From Mucilaginibacter sp. 14171R-50 (GTDB lineage Bacteria > Bacteroidota > Bacteroidia > Sphingobacteriales > Sphingobacteriaceae), in the NCBI RefSeq assembly GCF_010093045.1, contig NZ_CP048115.1:2604001-2668000 (forward strand): a stretch of DNA of 64,000 nucleotides, given 5' to 3'. Position 1 is the stretch's first letter. The number at the start of each line of letters is the position of its first letter. This document shows positions 1-6,906 of this stretch, one piece after another. Below the pieces are notes generated by a model. It did not search any database. It saw only the letters and a list, made by a program, of their open reading frames with translations, and was not told the DNA's origin. The translations under genes and the position numbers were made by a program.

Positions 1-1
1 A

Positions 2-484
2 AAACATACTGATGATATCAGCCTGTTTGAGGCGGCTGCCGCTGATAGGTTTGATGACGTAGCCCACCTGGTATACACCCACCCCGAAAGGATAAATGCA
101 TACGCCGACGACGGCTTTACCGCCCTGGGCCTGGCCTGCTATTTTGGGCGCTTTGATGTTGCCCGCTACCTGGTGTTAAAAGGGGCCGATGTTAACCGCC
201 CCAGCGATAATGGCTTTAACGTTTACCCGCTGCATTCGGCCGCGGCGGGCAATTTTACAAGCACCGCCCGCATGCTGATAGAGAACGGTGCCGATGTAAA
301 CGTAAGGCAGTCTGCAGGCAGCACACCACTGCATGCGGCTGCGCAAAACGGCAACCCGGAACTGCTGATCTTGCTCCTTGACAAAGGCGCACGGGTTGAT
401 ATCCGTATGGAAGGCGGTAAACTCCCTGCCGACCTCGCCCGCGAAAAGGGTTTTGACGAGATAGCCGATATCCTGGAAACCTGA
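2..484 (+). CDS. Ankyrin-repeat protein, C-terminal part (5' end outside window)
   Basis: The frame is open from base 2 to the TGA at 482-484, so the gene starts before the window; at least 160 residues are present. The visible part is a chain of ankyrin repeats, with helix-turn-helix units ending in the typical 'GADVN' loops (for example 'LVLKGADVN', 'LIENGADVN') and 'TPLHAAAQNGN' at the start of a repeat. Such repeats bind other proteins; the partner cannot be told. No signal peptide can be judged because the N-terminus is missing. A GTG at 173 could be taken as a start, but repeat units continue in frame upstream of it, so that start is rejected. It is convergent with the small gene at 491-676, six bases away. 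Confidence 0.85.
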   Translation, partial: KHTDDISLFEAAAADRFDDVAHLVYTHPERINAYADDGFTALGLACYFGRFDVARYLVLKGADVNRPSDNGFNVYPLHSAAAGNFTSTARMLIENGADVNVRQSAGSTPLHAAAQNGNPELLILLLDKGARVDIRMEGGKLPADLAREKGFDEIADILET

Positions 485-490
485 TTTATG

Positions 491-676
491 TTATTCGAAC
501 TGTAACTCCCATTTGTCTTCGCCGCCATCAACAACCCGAAAGATGGTTTTTTCTACCGAGGCGCCATCTATTGATGATTCAAGTCTTACGGTTTCATGAT
601 CGTGGTATTCATCTTCGCGGGGAACCATAACAGCGGTCATGTCGGCAGGGTTGCCATTAATTTTTATTGTTTTCAT
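491..676 (-). CDS. Small conserved-looking hypothetical protein, 61 aa
   Basis: This 61-residue protein starts 'MKTIKINGNPADMTAV'. It is acidic, with no membrane segment, signal peptide or cysteine motif, and its alternating pattern suggests a small beta-rich fold. The ATG at 674-676 has an A-rich leader, as is usual in Bacteroidota. It lies tail-to-tail with the ankyrin gene. I do not recognise a family. A 102-residue frame on the opposite strand overlaps part of it but has shadow-like composition, so the minus-strand reading is preferred. Confidence 0.55.
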   Translation of the reverse strand: MKTIKINGNPADMTAVMVPREDEYHDHETVRLESSIDGASVEKTIFRVVDGGEDKWELQFE

Positions 677-780
677 AATTGTATGGGTTTATAGGTTTTT
701 AACAAGATGATTTACAATAAGTTTGAATGTAAAAATAGGTCATTTCTAACATAGAGCGAAATCTTGTTCGATATGCAATG

Positions 781-838
781 TTCTCCGCCTGCCGCCCGGA
801 CAGGATTTCTCCTCGTACCCCGTTCGAAAATGACAATC
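781..838. repeat. Intergenic repeat-like segment (TTCTCCTCGT...GTTCGAAAATGACA type)
   Basis: This 58-bp GC-rich stretch sits in the otherwise AT-rich gap between 677 and 856. It combines 'CCTGCCGCCCGGACAGG', which can fold into a short hairpin, with 'ATTTCTCCTCGTACC' and 'GTTCGAAAATGACA'. Elements of this wording recur between genes in Sphingobacteriaceae genomes as far as I remember them, but only one copy is in this window. No coding role is seen. Confidence 0.4.
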
Positions 839-856
839 CGGATTAAACGTTGAGCA

Positions 857-1591
857 TTACTGGTATTTAACCTGGCACAACTCGCAATAAAAACTTGCCC
901 TGCGCGATCTGCCCGTATCTTTACTTATAAACGGCACATGGTTGCGGGGGCACTCTTTTTTATGATAGGCCTGCCAGTGCCTTTTTAAGGTGCCTTCTTT
1001 TCGTTGCTCTAAAAATTCAAAGCTATATAAAATGGTTTCGGTTATCAGTTCCTTAACCTTTTTGGGCGGCATTGCGGCCATAACGCTTTCGGGATGTATC
1101 CGGCTTCTGAAAAGGGCTTCATTTTTTATGATATTGCCCACGCCCGAAAATATCTGCTGATCCATTAGCGCGTCGCAGGCCAGCAGGCCCGGAATAGCTT
1201 TCATCTTTTTGATGGCCTTTTTGGTGTCCCATGCCTCACTCATTACATCGGCCTGCCAGTCGTACACCTCATCAAGCGGTTCTTCAATCAATTTTAACTG
1301 GCAAGCGTAAAAGTTTAGCTCGCCATCTTCAAATTGCAGATGCAGGCGCGGCGATTTTTCGGTGCGCGAGTTGATGCGGTAGGTGCCAAACATCATCATG
1401 TGTATGCGGATGGTAAACCCGGCGAAGCAAATCAAAAAATGTTTGCCCCAGCTTTTAAAAGCGGTAATGGTTTGGCCGGTAAGGATGCGGGTATCAAGCG
1501 TGCCGTTGTTACAGCTTGCAGCTATTACTTTTTGGCCTGTAAACGGCTGTAGTTTTTCTTTTAATATCAGTATGCTTGGCCCCTCAGGCAT
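857..1591 (-). CDS. Fpg/Nei-family DNA glycosylase / AP lyase
   Basis: This base-excision repair enzyme should remove oxidised bases and cut the abasic site. The mature N-terminus 'MPEGPS' gives the catalytic Pro2 and Glu3 of the Fpg/Nei family, and this fixes the start at 1591. A longer open frame reaches 1774, but the extra 61 codons are translated repeat DNA ('PPSGGWGAKP' and an inverted repeat). A helix-two-turn-helix segment contains 'GVGNIIKNEALF'. The C-terminal zinc finger is unusual: 'CPRNHVPF' supplies Cys and His where CxxC is usual, followed by the normal 'YCELC'. The length of 244 aa is slightly short for the family. Fpg and Nei cannot be told apart by eye. It lies 3' of the YitT gene on the same strand. 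Confidence 0.85.
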   Translation of the reverse strand: MPEGPSILILKEKLQPFTGQKVIAASCNNGTLDTRILTGQTITAFKSWGKHFLICFAGFTIRIHMMMFGTYRINSRTEKSPRLHLQFEDGELNFYACQLKLIEEPLDEVYDWQADVMSEAWDTKKAIKKMKAIPGLLACDALMDQQIFSGVGNIIKNEALFRSRIHPESVMAAMPPKKVKELITETILYSFEFLEQRKEGTLKRHWQAYHKKECPRNHVPFISKDTGRSRRASFYCELCQVKYQ

Positions 1592-1603
1592 GTTAACTGG
1601 TTT

Positions 1604-1632
1604 AGCCCCCCAACCCCCTGAAGGGGGAGCTT
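1604..1632. repeat. G/C-run intergenic repeat in the 5' leader of the glycosylase gene
   Basis: The sequence is AGCCCCCCAACCCCCTG then AAGGGGGAGCTT, with a CCCCC-TGAA-GGGGG hairpin, about 12 bases upstream of the glycosylase ATG. Read through as protein it gives 'PPSGGWGA', which I remember as a common false extension in Bacteroidota annotations. It is placed here as a repeat, not as coding sequence. Its position in the mRNA leader could affect translation. Confidence 0.55.
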
Positions 1633-1689
1633 TATAAAAACAATTTAAAATAGCATTGTTTTTAAGGGATGAACAGAAAAATAGAAAGT

Positions 1690-1778
1690 AATATCGAACA
1701 CTGAATGTCGAATGTTGAATTTCGAAGTGATACTTTTTTACTTTCGCATTCAAAATCCGGCATTCAACATTCAATATT
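1690..1778. repeat. 90-bp imperfect inverted repeat, same family as the ends of the 45.5-kb cassette
   Basis: The left arm starts AATATCGAACACTGAATG at 1690, and the right arm ends CATTCAACATTCAATATT at 1778; each arm is roughly 40 bases and they meet almost directly. The first 26 bases of the left arm match the left end of the cassette at 45458 in 24 positions. It therefore looks like an empty or deleted version of that element. It lies between the glycosylase leader and the YitT stop codon. No gene is inside. Confidence 0.7.
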
Positions 1779-1799
1779 TACACCCCTTAGAGCAGGGGG

Positions 1800-2660
1800 T
1801 TAATGCCCCTTCTTTCGCTTCAACAATCCGCCGGTGGTATCATCAACGCTTTGCTGCACTATAAAGGCGGCGGGGTCGATCTTCAATACCTCGCGTTTTA
1901 AAAGTGGTACTTCAAGCCTGGTAGCTACGGTGAAGATAATTTCGCGGGGAGAGTTGATGTGCCCATCCTTGCCATAGCCGCTTTTACCCTGGTAAACCGT
2001 AACCCCACGCCCAAGCGATTGGGTAATAGCAATCCTTATCTCTTCGCCTTTGGCCGATACGATGGTCATGCCGGTGTATTGCTCTAAACCATTCAATATA
2101 AAATCTATCATTTTTGATGCGCCCAGATAAGTTAATATAGAGTACAGTCCGGACTCTACCCCCAACAAAAATACGGCGGCGGTAAATATCACTACGTTCA
2201 ATATTAATATAACATCGCTTACGCGCACAACCTGTGCTTTTCTGCTTACCAGCAGCGCAGCAATTTCGGTGCCGTCCAATACAGCGCCGCCGCGTATAGC
2301 CATGCCAATGCCCGAGCCAATAAACACGCCCCCAAAAACCGCCGTAAGTAGCTTATCATGCGTAACATCAGGAAAATTAACAAACGCAATACATAACGAA
2401 AGGCCTGCAATGGCCAGCGCGCTTTTAATGGCGAAGGTGACGCCAAGTTTACGATACCCTAAAAATAAAAAAGGAAAATTTATAACAAATATCAGTACTG
2501 ATAAAGGAGTTTTCGTGATATCGGCAACCAACATAGATATACCGGTAACCCCCCCGTCAATAAAATGGCTCGAGAGCAGAAACCCTTTTAAGCCCATGCC
2601 CGCGGATAATATTCCAGATATAATAAGTAATGAATCGACGAATGCGCCCCTGAATTTCAT
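1800..2660 (-). CDS. YitT-family integral membrane protein (DUF161 + DUF2179)
   Basis: The protein has 286 residues. The N-terminal two thirds carry about five hydrophobic segments ('LLIISGILSAGMGLKGFLL', 'VLIFVINFPFLFLGY', 'LLTAVFGGVFIGSGIGMA'), including the Gly-rich 'GGVTGISML' and 'GGAVLDGTEI' stretches typical of YitT proteins. The last roughly 90 residues form the cytoplasmic DUF2179 domain ('TVYQGKSGYGKDG', 'IFTVATRLEVPLLK'). The transport or signalling role of the family is not settled. Start: ATG at 2658-2660, directly followed by coding that matches the usual N-terminus. The gene stands alone; the next gene on the strand is the DNA glycosylase after a 208-bp repeat-rich gap. Confidence 0.9.
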   Translation of the reverse strand: MKFRGAFVDSLLIISGILSAGMGLKGFLLSSHFIDGGVTGISMLVADITKTPLSVLIFVINFPFLFLGYRKLGVTFAIKSALAIAGLSLCIAFVNFPDVTHDKLLTAVFGGVFIGSGIGMAIRGGAVLDGTEIAALLVSRKAQVVRVSDVILILNVVIFTAAVFLLGVESGLYSILTYLGASKMIDFILNGLEQYTGMTIVSAKGEEIRIAITQSLGRGVTVYQGKSGYGKDGHINSPREIIFTVATRLEVPLLKREVLKIDPAAFIVQQSVDDTTGGLLKRKKGH

Positions 2661-2774
2661 AGTGCTATTTATACAGTAACCAATTAGATGAGTGGTTAAG
2701 ATAGCAAAAAAATCAGCAGTGGTGACACAGATTAGTCACCAAAAATTTCATAAGCCTGATTGTTAGGCGTTTGC

Positions 2775-2814
2775 AGGTGTTCATGATGTGAGCGTGTGCT
2801 GAACGTGAACACTT
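2775..2814. repeat. GTGTTCA...TGAACAC intergenic repeat, copy 1
   Basis: An inverted repeat, GTGTTCA at 2777-2783 and TGAACAC at 2806-2812, includes the string GAACGTGAACACTT. The same string ends the repeat at 48203-48252. It lies between the YitT gene and the Nudix regulator and has no T-run, so it is a dispersed repeat rather than a terminator. Confidence 0.6.
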
Positions 2815-2849
2815 GCCCAACCAGGTCGCTTCAGTGGCCGGTTTATCGT

Positions 2850-3611
2850 TTACCAGCCGCTCTTTAGTCCTTCTTTCAATGCAGCCTGGTATTTCTCCAG
2901 GTCGAAAGCGTACAGGTAGGGTGCTTTATGGGCACCACCTTTACGGGTTTGGTCCAGCTTGTTTAAAATGCCGAAGCCTAAAATGCGGCGCTGGAAATTG
3001 CGGCGGTCCAACTTTTTATCCAGGATGGTTTCATACAGCTTCTGCAGTTCGGGCATGGTAAATTCGCGGGGCATCAGGTTATAACCAATCGGCTGGTAAT
3101 TAAGCTGCAGGCGCAGGGTATCTAATGCCGTCCGGAATATCAGTTCGTGGTCGAGTTGAAAGGATGGCAGGTCGTTAAGGTCGCGCCAGGTGCATATTTC
3201 AGAAAAATCATCGGGCGTGGGTGTCACATTAAAAAAATCAACTAAGGCGTAGTAACCTATAGATATAAAACGCTGGCCAAAAAAGTTTTTCTCTTCGGGC
3301 AGCATATCCTTATACATTTCGTTGTGCACTTTAGAGCGGTCGGGGTCGCCAAAAATATGAAACTGTTGTAAAAATATCTCGTCTATACCGGTCCGTTCCT
3401 TTAAAATGCGGTCGGCGGCCTTTTCAATAGGCTCCTCTTTGCGCACAAAGCCGCCAGGCAAATACCAGGCTTCTTCGTTGTTGCTTTTCAGCATCAACAC
3501 CTTCATCTGCCCTTCATGAAAACCAAATACCACACAATCAATAGATATGTGGTTAAGGTACTTCTTTCCGGCTTCGGCCCAAAACTCTTCCAGCTCTTGC
3601 TTAGTTAACAT
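2850..3611 (-). CDS. Nudix-related transcriptional regulator (NrtR/AraR-like), 253 aa
   Basis: Residues about 20-150 form a Nudix fold ('SIDCVVFGFHEGQMKVLML', 'YLPGGFVRKEEP'), followed by a winged-helix DNA-binding domain ('FTMPELQKLYETILDKKLD', 'NFQRRILGFGILNKL'). The Nudix box is degenerate: the region that should read REuxEE reads RILKER. The protein should therefore bind a sugar or nucleotide ligand without hydrolysing it, as in known Nudix-type sugar regulators of Bacteroides. It is divergent from the GH3 beta-glucosidase gene, and a 15-bp palindrome lies between them. Control of that gene, and of itself, is the simplest reading. A paralogue with the same architecture is at 61488-62183. 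Confidence 0.88.
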   Translation of the reverse strand: MLTKQELEEFWAEAGKKYLNHISIDCVVFGFHEGQMKVLMLKSNNEEAWYLPGGFVRKEEPIEKAADRILKERTGIDEIFLQQFHIFGDPDRSKVHNEMYKDMLPEEKNFFGQRFISIGYYALVDFFNVTPTPDDFSEICTWRDLNDLPSFQLDHELIFRTALDTLRLQLNYQPIGYNLMPREFTMPELQKLYETILDKKLDRRNFQRRILGFGILNKLDQTRKGGAHKAPYLYAFDLEKYQAALKEGLKSGW

Positions 3612-3662
3612 TTATGTTATTGATAAAAATACTTTGAATGTTTAAATTTAATATTTACAATT

Positions 3663-3677
3663 GTGTACCAATTACAC
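3663..3677. promoter_or_regulatory. Candidate operator of the Nudix regulator: GTGTA-N5-TACAC
   Basis: GTGTACCAATTACAC is a perfect 5-bp inverted repeat with a 5-bp centre, in the 181-bp divergent region between the Nudix regulator (start 3611) and the GH3 gene (ATG 3793). A palindrome with the same GTGT-N7-ACAC frame, GTGTCAAATTTACAC, lies in front of the second Nudix regulator at 61395-61409. The pairing of site and regulator type is an inference. Confidence 0.5.
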
Positions 3678-3792
3678 CATGTGTTAAGCATTATTAAAAA
3701 CCAATAATAGTTAATAAATTTTTATAGTGTTTTAATAATGCAAAAATTAACATTTATTTGGTTTATAACCTTACGCTCCAAATATCGCATTG

Positions 3793-6102
3793 ATGAAAAG
3801 ATATTTTACCAATAAGCCGGTTGCTTACCTAAGCGCGGCTATGCTGCTTTGCCTGCCTTTTGGCAACGCTTTAGCTCAAAAACAAAGCGAAACGGCAAAA
3901 ATGAATGCCTTTGTAAATGGTTTAATGAAAAAAATGACCGTTGACGAAAAGATAGGTCAATTAAACCTGGTAACAGGCGGCATGGCCATAACGGGCTCGG
4001 TAACCAACAACGGTATCAGCGAAGGCGTAAGAAAGGGCAGCATTGGCGGCATATTTGGGTTATACGGCACCGATAACGTGCGTAAAATGCAGGAAGCGGC
4101 AGTGAAAAGTACACGCCTGCACATTCCATTAATATTCGGCCTTGATGTAATACACGGCCACCGTACCATATTCCCGATCCCGTTAGGGATGTCAACCACC
4201 TGGGATATGGGGCTTGTTGAGCAGGCTGCCCATATTGCCGCTAAAGAGGCTACTGCCGAAGGGTTGAACTGGGTATTTTCGCCGATGGTTGATATTGCCC
4301 GCGATGCCAGATGGGGGCGTATATCTGAAGGTGCAGGCGAAGATCCGTACCTGGGTGGTAAAATTGCCGCCGCTATGATAAGAGGTTACCAGGGTACCAG
4401 CATGAGAAATGCCGACGCGGTTATGGCCTGCGTAAAACACTTTGCGCTTTACGGCGGCGCCGAAGCCGGCCGCGAATATAATACGGTTGACATGAGCCGC
4501 CTGAGCATGTATAATTATTACCTGCCCCCATATAAAGCAGCACTTGATGCAGGCGCAGGCAGTTTCATGAGTTCGTTCAACGTAGTTGACGGTGTGCCTG
4601 CTACAACCAATAAATGGCTGTTAACAGATCTGCTGCGCAAGCAGTGGGGGTTTAAGGGTTTTGTGGTGTCAGATTACACCGCTTTAAATGAAGTTACCAA
4701 CCACGGACTGGGCGACCTGCAAACAGTATCGGCACTGGCCTTAAAGGCAGGTTTGGATATGGATATGGTGGGTGAGGGCTTTTTGACCACCCTGAAAAGA
4801 TCTTTGCAGCAAGGCAAGGTAACCCAGGCCGAAATAGATCAGGCTTGCCGCCGGGTGCTCGAGGCAAAATACAAGCTGGGTTTATTTGATAACCCTTACA
4901 AATCTATCGACCCGGAACGCGAAAAGACTGAGATAATGACCGAGGCTAACCGTAAGGCTGCACGCGTTACCGCCGAGCACTCGTTTGTACTGCTGAAAAA
5001 CGCCAACCAGATACTACCGCTAAAAAAATCAGGAGGCAGCATCGCCCTTGTTGGCCCGCTTGCTGATAATAAAAGGGATATGCTGGGTACCTGGGTAATT
5101 GGCGGCGAATGGGAGAAATCGATCAGCGTAATGGAAGGGATCAAGCACATCGTAGGCGATAATGTGAAGATCAATTATGCGAAGGGCAGTAATATTACCG
5201 ATGACACGACCTTTATGAAGCGCCTTAACTTTGGGCCCGGGATGGTAACGCTTGATAAACAATCGCCAGAGGATATGATAGAAGATGCGGTTAAGGCGGC
5301 AAAAAAATCAGATATCATTGTGGCGGTGGTGGGCGAATCGCAAAGTATGAGCGGCGAATCGTCGAGCCGGTCAGATATCAGTATCCCTGAAAGCCAACAG
5401 ATGATGTTAAAGGCGCTGGCCAAACTGGGTAAGCCCATAGTTATAGTATTATTTAACGGCAGGCCGCTTACCCTTACGTGGGAAAATGATAATGCAGCCG
5501 CCATATTAAATGTATGGGCGCCGGGTACCGAAGCGGGTAACGCCATTGCCGAAGTGCTGTTTGGCAACTATAACCCATCGGGTAAATTAACTACCACGTT
5601 TCCGCGTAGCGTAGGGCAAATACCTTTATATTATAATCATTTAAATACGGGCCGCCCTTACTCATCAGGCCCTACCAAGTTCAAGTCCAATTATCTCGAC
5701 ATCAGTAACGATCCGCTTTATCCGTTTGGTTATGGGTTAAGCTACACTAATTTTACCTATGGTAATATAAAGCTGAGCAAAACCAGGTTAAAAGGCAACG
5801 AAACACTTACAGCAACGGTTACTGTAACCAATAGCGGCCATTACGATGGCGAAGAAGTTGTACAGTTGTATATTACCGACCCGGTTGCAAGCATAAGCCG
5901 CCCGGTGCAAGAGCTTAAAGGGTTTATAAAAATAAACCTGAAAGCCGGCGAGCAACAGGATGTGAGTTTTAAGATCACTACGCAGCAGCTTAAGTTTTAT
6001 AACAGCCAGCTTAAATATGATTGGGAACCCGGCGACTTCATTGTGCGGATAGGTACAAACTCGGCTGATACAAAAAGTGCCGGCATTAAATGGGCTAAAT
6101 AA
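3793..6102 (+). CDS. bglX: Secreted glycoside hydrolase family 3 beta-glucosidase (BglX type)
   Basis: This 769-residue enzyme should remove terminal beta-linked sugars from oligosaccharides in the periplasm. A signal peptide ends near 'FGNALA-Q' (residues 1-28). The GH3 N-terminal barrel runs to about residue 350, with 'KHFALYGG' near 215 and the nucleophile Asp294 in 'VVSDYTAL'. The GH3 C-terminal domain covers about 395-620 ('LVGPLADNKRDMLG', 'VGESQSMSGE') and a fibronectin-III-like domain ends the protein. The frame also offers a TTG at 3790, but the ATG at 3793 gives the correct signal peptide start. It is probably controlled by the divergent Nudix regulator. A strong terminator follows, so it is not in one transcript with susC. 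Confidence 0.93.
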   Translation: MKRYFTNKPVAYLSAAMLLCLPFGNALAQKQSETAKMNAFVNGLMKKMTVDEKIGQLNLVTGGMAITGSVTNNGISEGVRKGSIGGIFGLYGTDNVRKMQEAAVKSTRLHIPLIFGLDVIHGHRTIFPIPLGMSTTWDMGLVEQAAHIAAKEATAEGLNWVFSPMVDIARDARWGRISEGAGEDPYLGGKIAAAMIRGYQGTSMRNADAVMACVKHFALYGGAEAGREYNTVDMSRLSMYNYYLPPYKAALDAGAGSFMSSFNVVDGVPATTNKWLLTDLLRKQWGFKGFVVSDYTALNEVTNHGLGDLQTVSALALKAGLDMDMVGEGFLTTLKRSLQQGKVTQAEIDQACRRVLEAKYKLGLFDNPYKSIDPEREKTEIMTEANRKAARVTAEHSFVLLKNANQILPLKKSGGSIALVGPLADNKRDMLGTWVIGGEWEKSISVMEGIKHIVGDNVKINYAKGSNITDDTTFMKRLNFGPGMVTLDKQSPEDMIEDAVKAAKKSDIIVAVVGESQSMSGESSSRSDISIPESQQMMLKALAKLGKPIVIVLFNGRPLTLTWENDNAAAILNVWAPGTEAGNAIAEVLFGNYNPSGKLTTTFPRSVGQIPLYYNHLNTGRPYSSGPTKFKSNYLDISNDPLYPFGYGLSYTNFTYGNIKLSKTRLKGNETLTATVTVTNSGHYDGEEVVQLYITDPVASISRPVQELKGFIKINLKAGEQQDVSFKITTQQLKFYNSQLKYDWEPGDFIVRIGTNSADTKSAGIKWAK

Positions 6103-6158
6103 CCTAAGCGTGGCAGTGTACGTTTTTTGTTAAATTATTTTTATATAAAATAGCATCT

Positions 6159-6190
6159 AATATGCCTTAATAATATTATTAAGGCATATT
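6159..6190. terminator. Rho-independent terminator after the GH3 gene
   Basis: This is a perfect 16+16-bp palindrome, AATATGCCTTAATAAT and its complement, followed by a run of T. The stem is AT-rich and its inner part would form the loop. It lies 57 bases after the GH3 stop codon. Confidence 0.8.
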
Positions 6191-6770
6191 TTTTTTATAC
6201 AAAGTGTGTAATTGTCTAAAAAATGGGTTGGTGTAAAATACTCGTATTCACGCACCGATTTTTAATATCATAAATGTAAAAATGACATAAGTTTTCTATG
6301 AGGTTTGTTTTATGCACCGTACTTCTTAAAAAAATAAAAAAAGTATTTTAAAATTTAAGAAGGTGAACAGGCTTTCACGGCTTTTATAAAATTTAAAAGA
6401 GTTTTTTGGTCTAAAAAAGCCTTTATAACAACATTTTTACATTGCTAAATTGTTACTTTCATGTGGTTTATATTAACAATACGATAATTAATTATTAACA
6501 CAGCTTAAATATTGTTTAATAAATACTGTAATAAAATAAATAATTAATAATTCTGTAAATGCAACTTGTGTAACCTGTACACTCTATTTATATTAGAGCA
6601 TTACCAATTATAAACTTTTCTTTTTAAAGAAAGGCGTACTGAACTTAACGGACAAAAAACAATAACAAACCTTTGGTTAGGGGAGTGATGTTGTAAACGG
6701 AATAAATTTTTAGACAGGATAGTGTAACTATATGATAAAACTTTTACAATTTTTTCTTTTTGATCTACTC

Positions 6771-6887
6771 ATGTTTATCGGGCGCCGCCCGGCCTTTCAA
6801 AGAAGAAATCTTCAAAGTTTCTCTTTAGTTGCTATTTCCAGCAAACAGCCCAACAACCGAATTACGTTCTTAAATCAAATATATTAA
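6771..6887 (+). CDS. Possible 38-residue upstream frame in the susC leader
   Basis: ATG at 6771 opens a frame of 38 codons ending TAA at 6885-6887, 19 bases before the susC ATG. The peptide begins 'MFIGRRPAFQRRN' and is basic. The first codons overlap the GC hairpin at 6779-6791. There is no clear ribosome binding site and no recognised homologue. It may be chance; it is listed because a leader peptide over a hairpin could influence susC expression. Confidence 0.2.
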   Translation: MFIGRRPAFQRRNLQSFSLVAISSKQPNNRITFLNQIY

Positions 6888-6906
6888 TCAACTAAATCTC
6901 AATCTC

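Larger units (their letters stand above)
6103..6906. other. 804-bp gene-free region upstream of susC
   Basis: After the GH3 terminator (6159-6190) this AT-rich stretch contains no convincing long gene. It should hold the susC promoter, but no perfect -33/-7 pair was found. The last 130 bases contain a GC hairpin, CGGGC-GCC-GCCCG (6779-6791), and a purine/pyrimidine-rich GAAGA-AA-TCTTC stem, suggesting a structured mRNA leader, and a possible 38-codon upstream frame. Confidence 0.5.

Noticed and set aside
1592..1774. 61-codon N-terminal extension of the DNA glycosylase
   Set aside because: It is translated repeat DNA (the AATATCGAA inverted repeat and the PPSGGWGA repeat), and the catalytic Pro must be residue 2 of the true protein.
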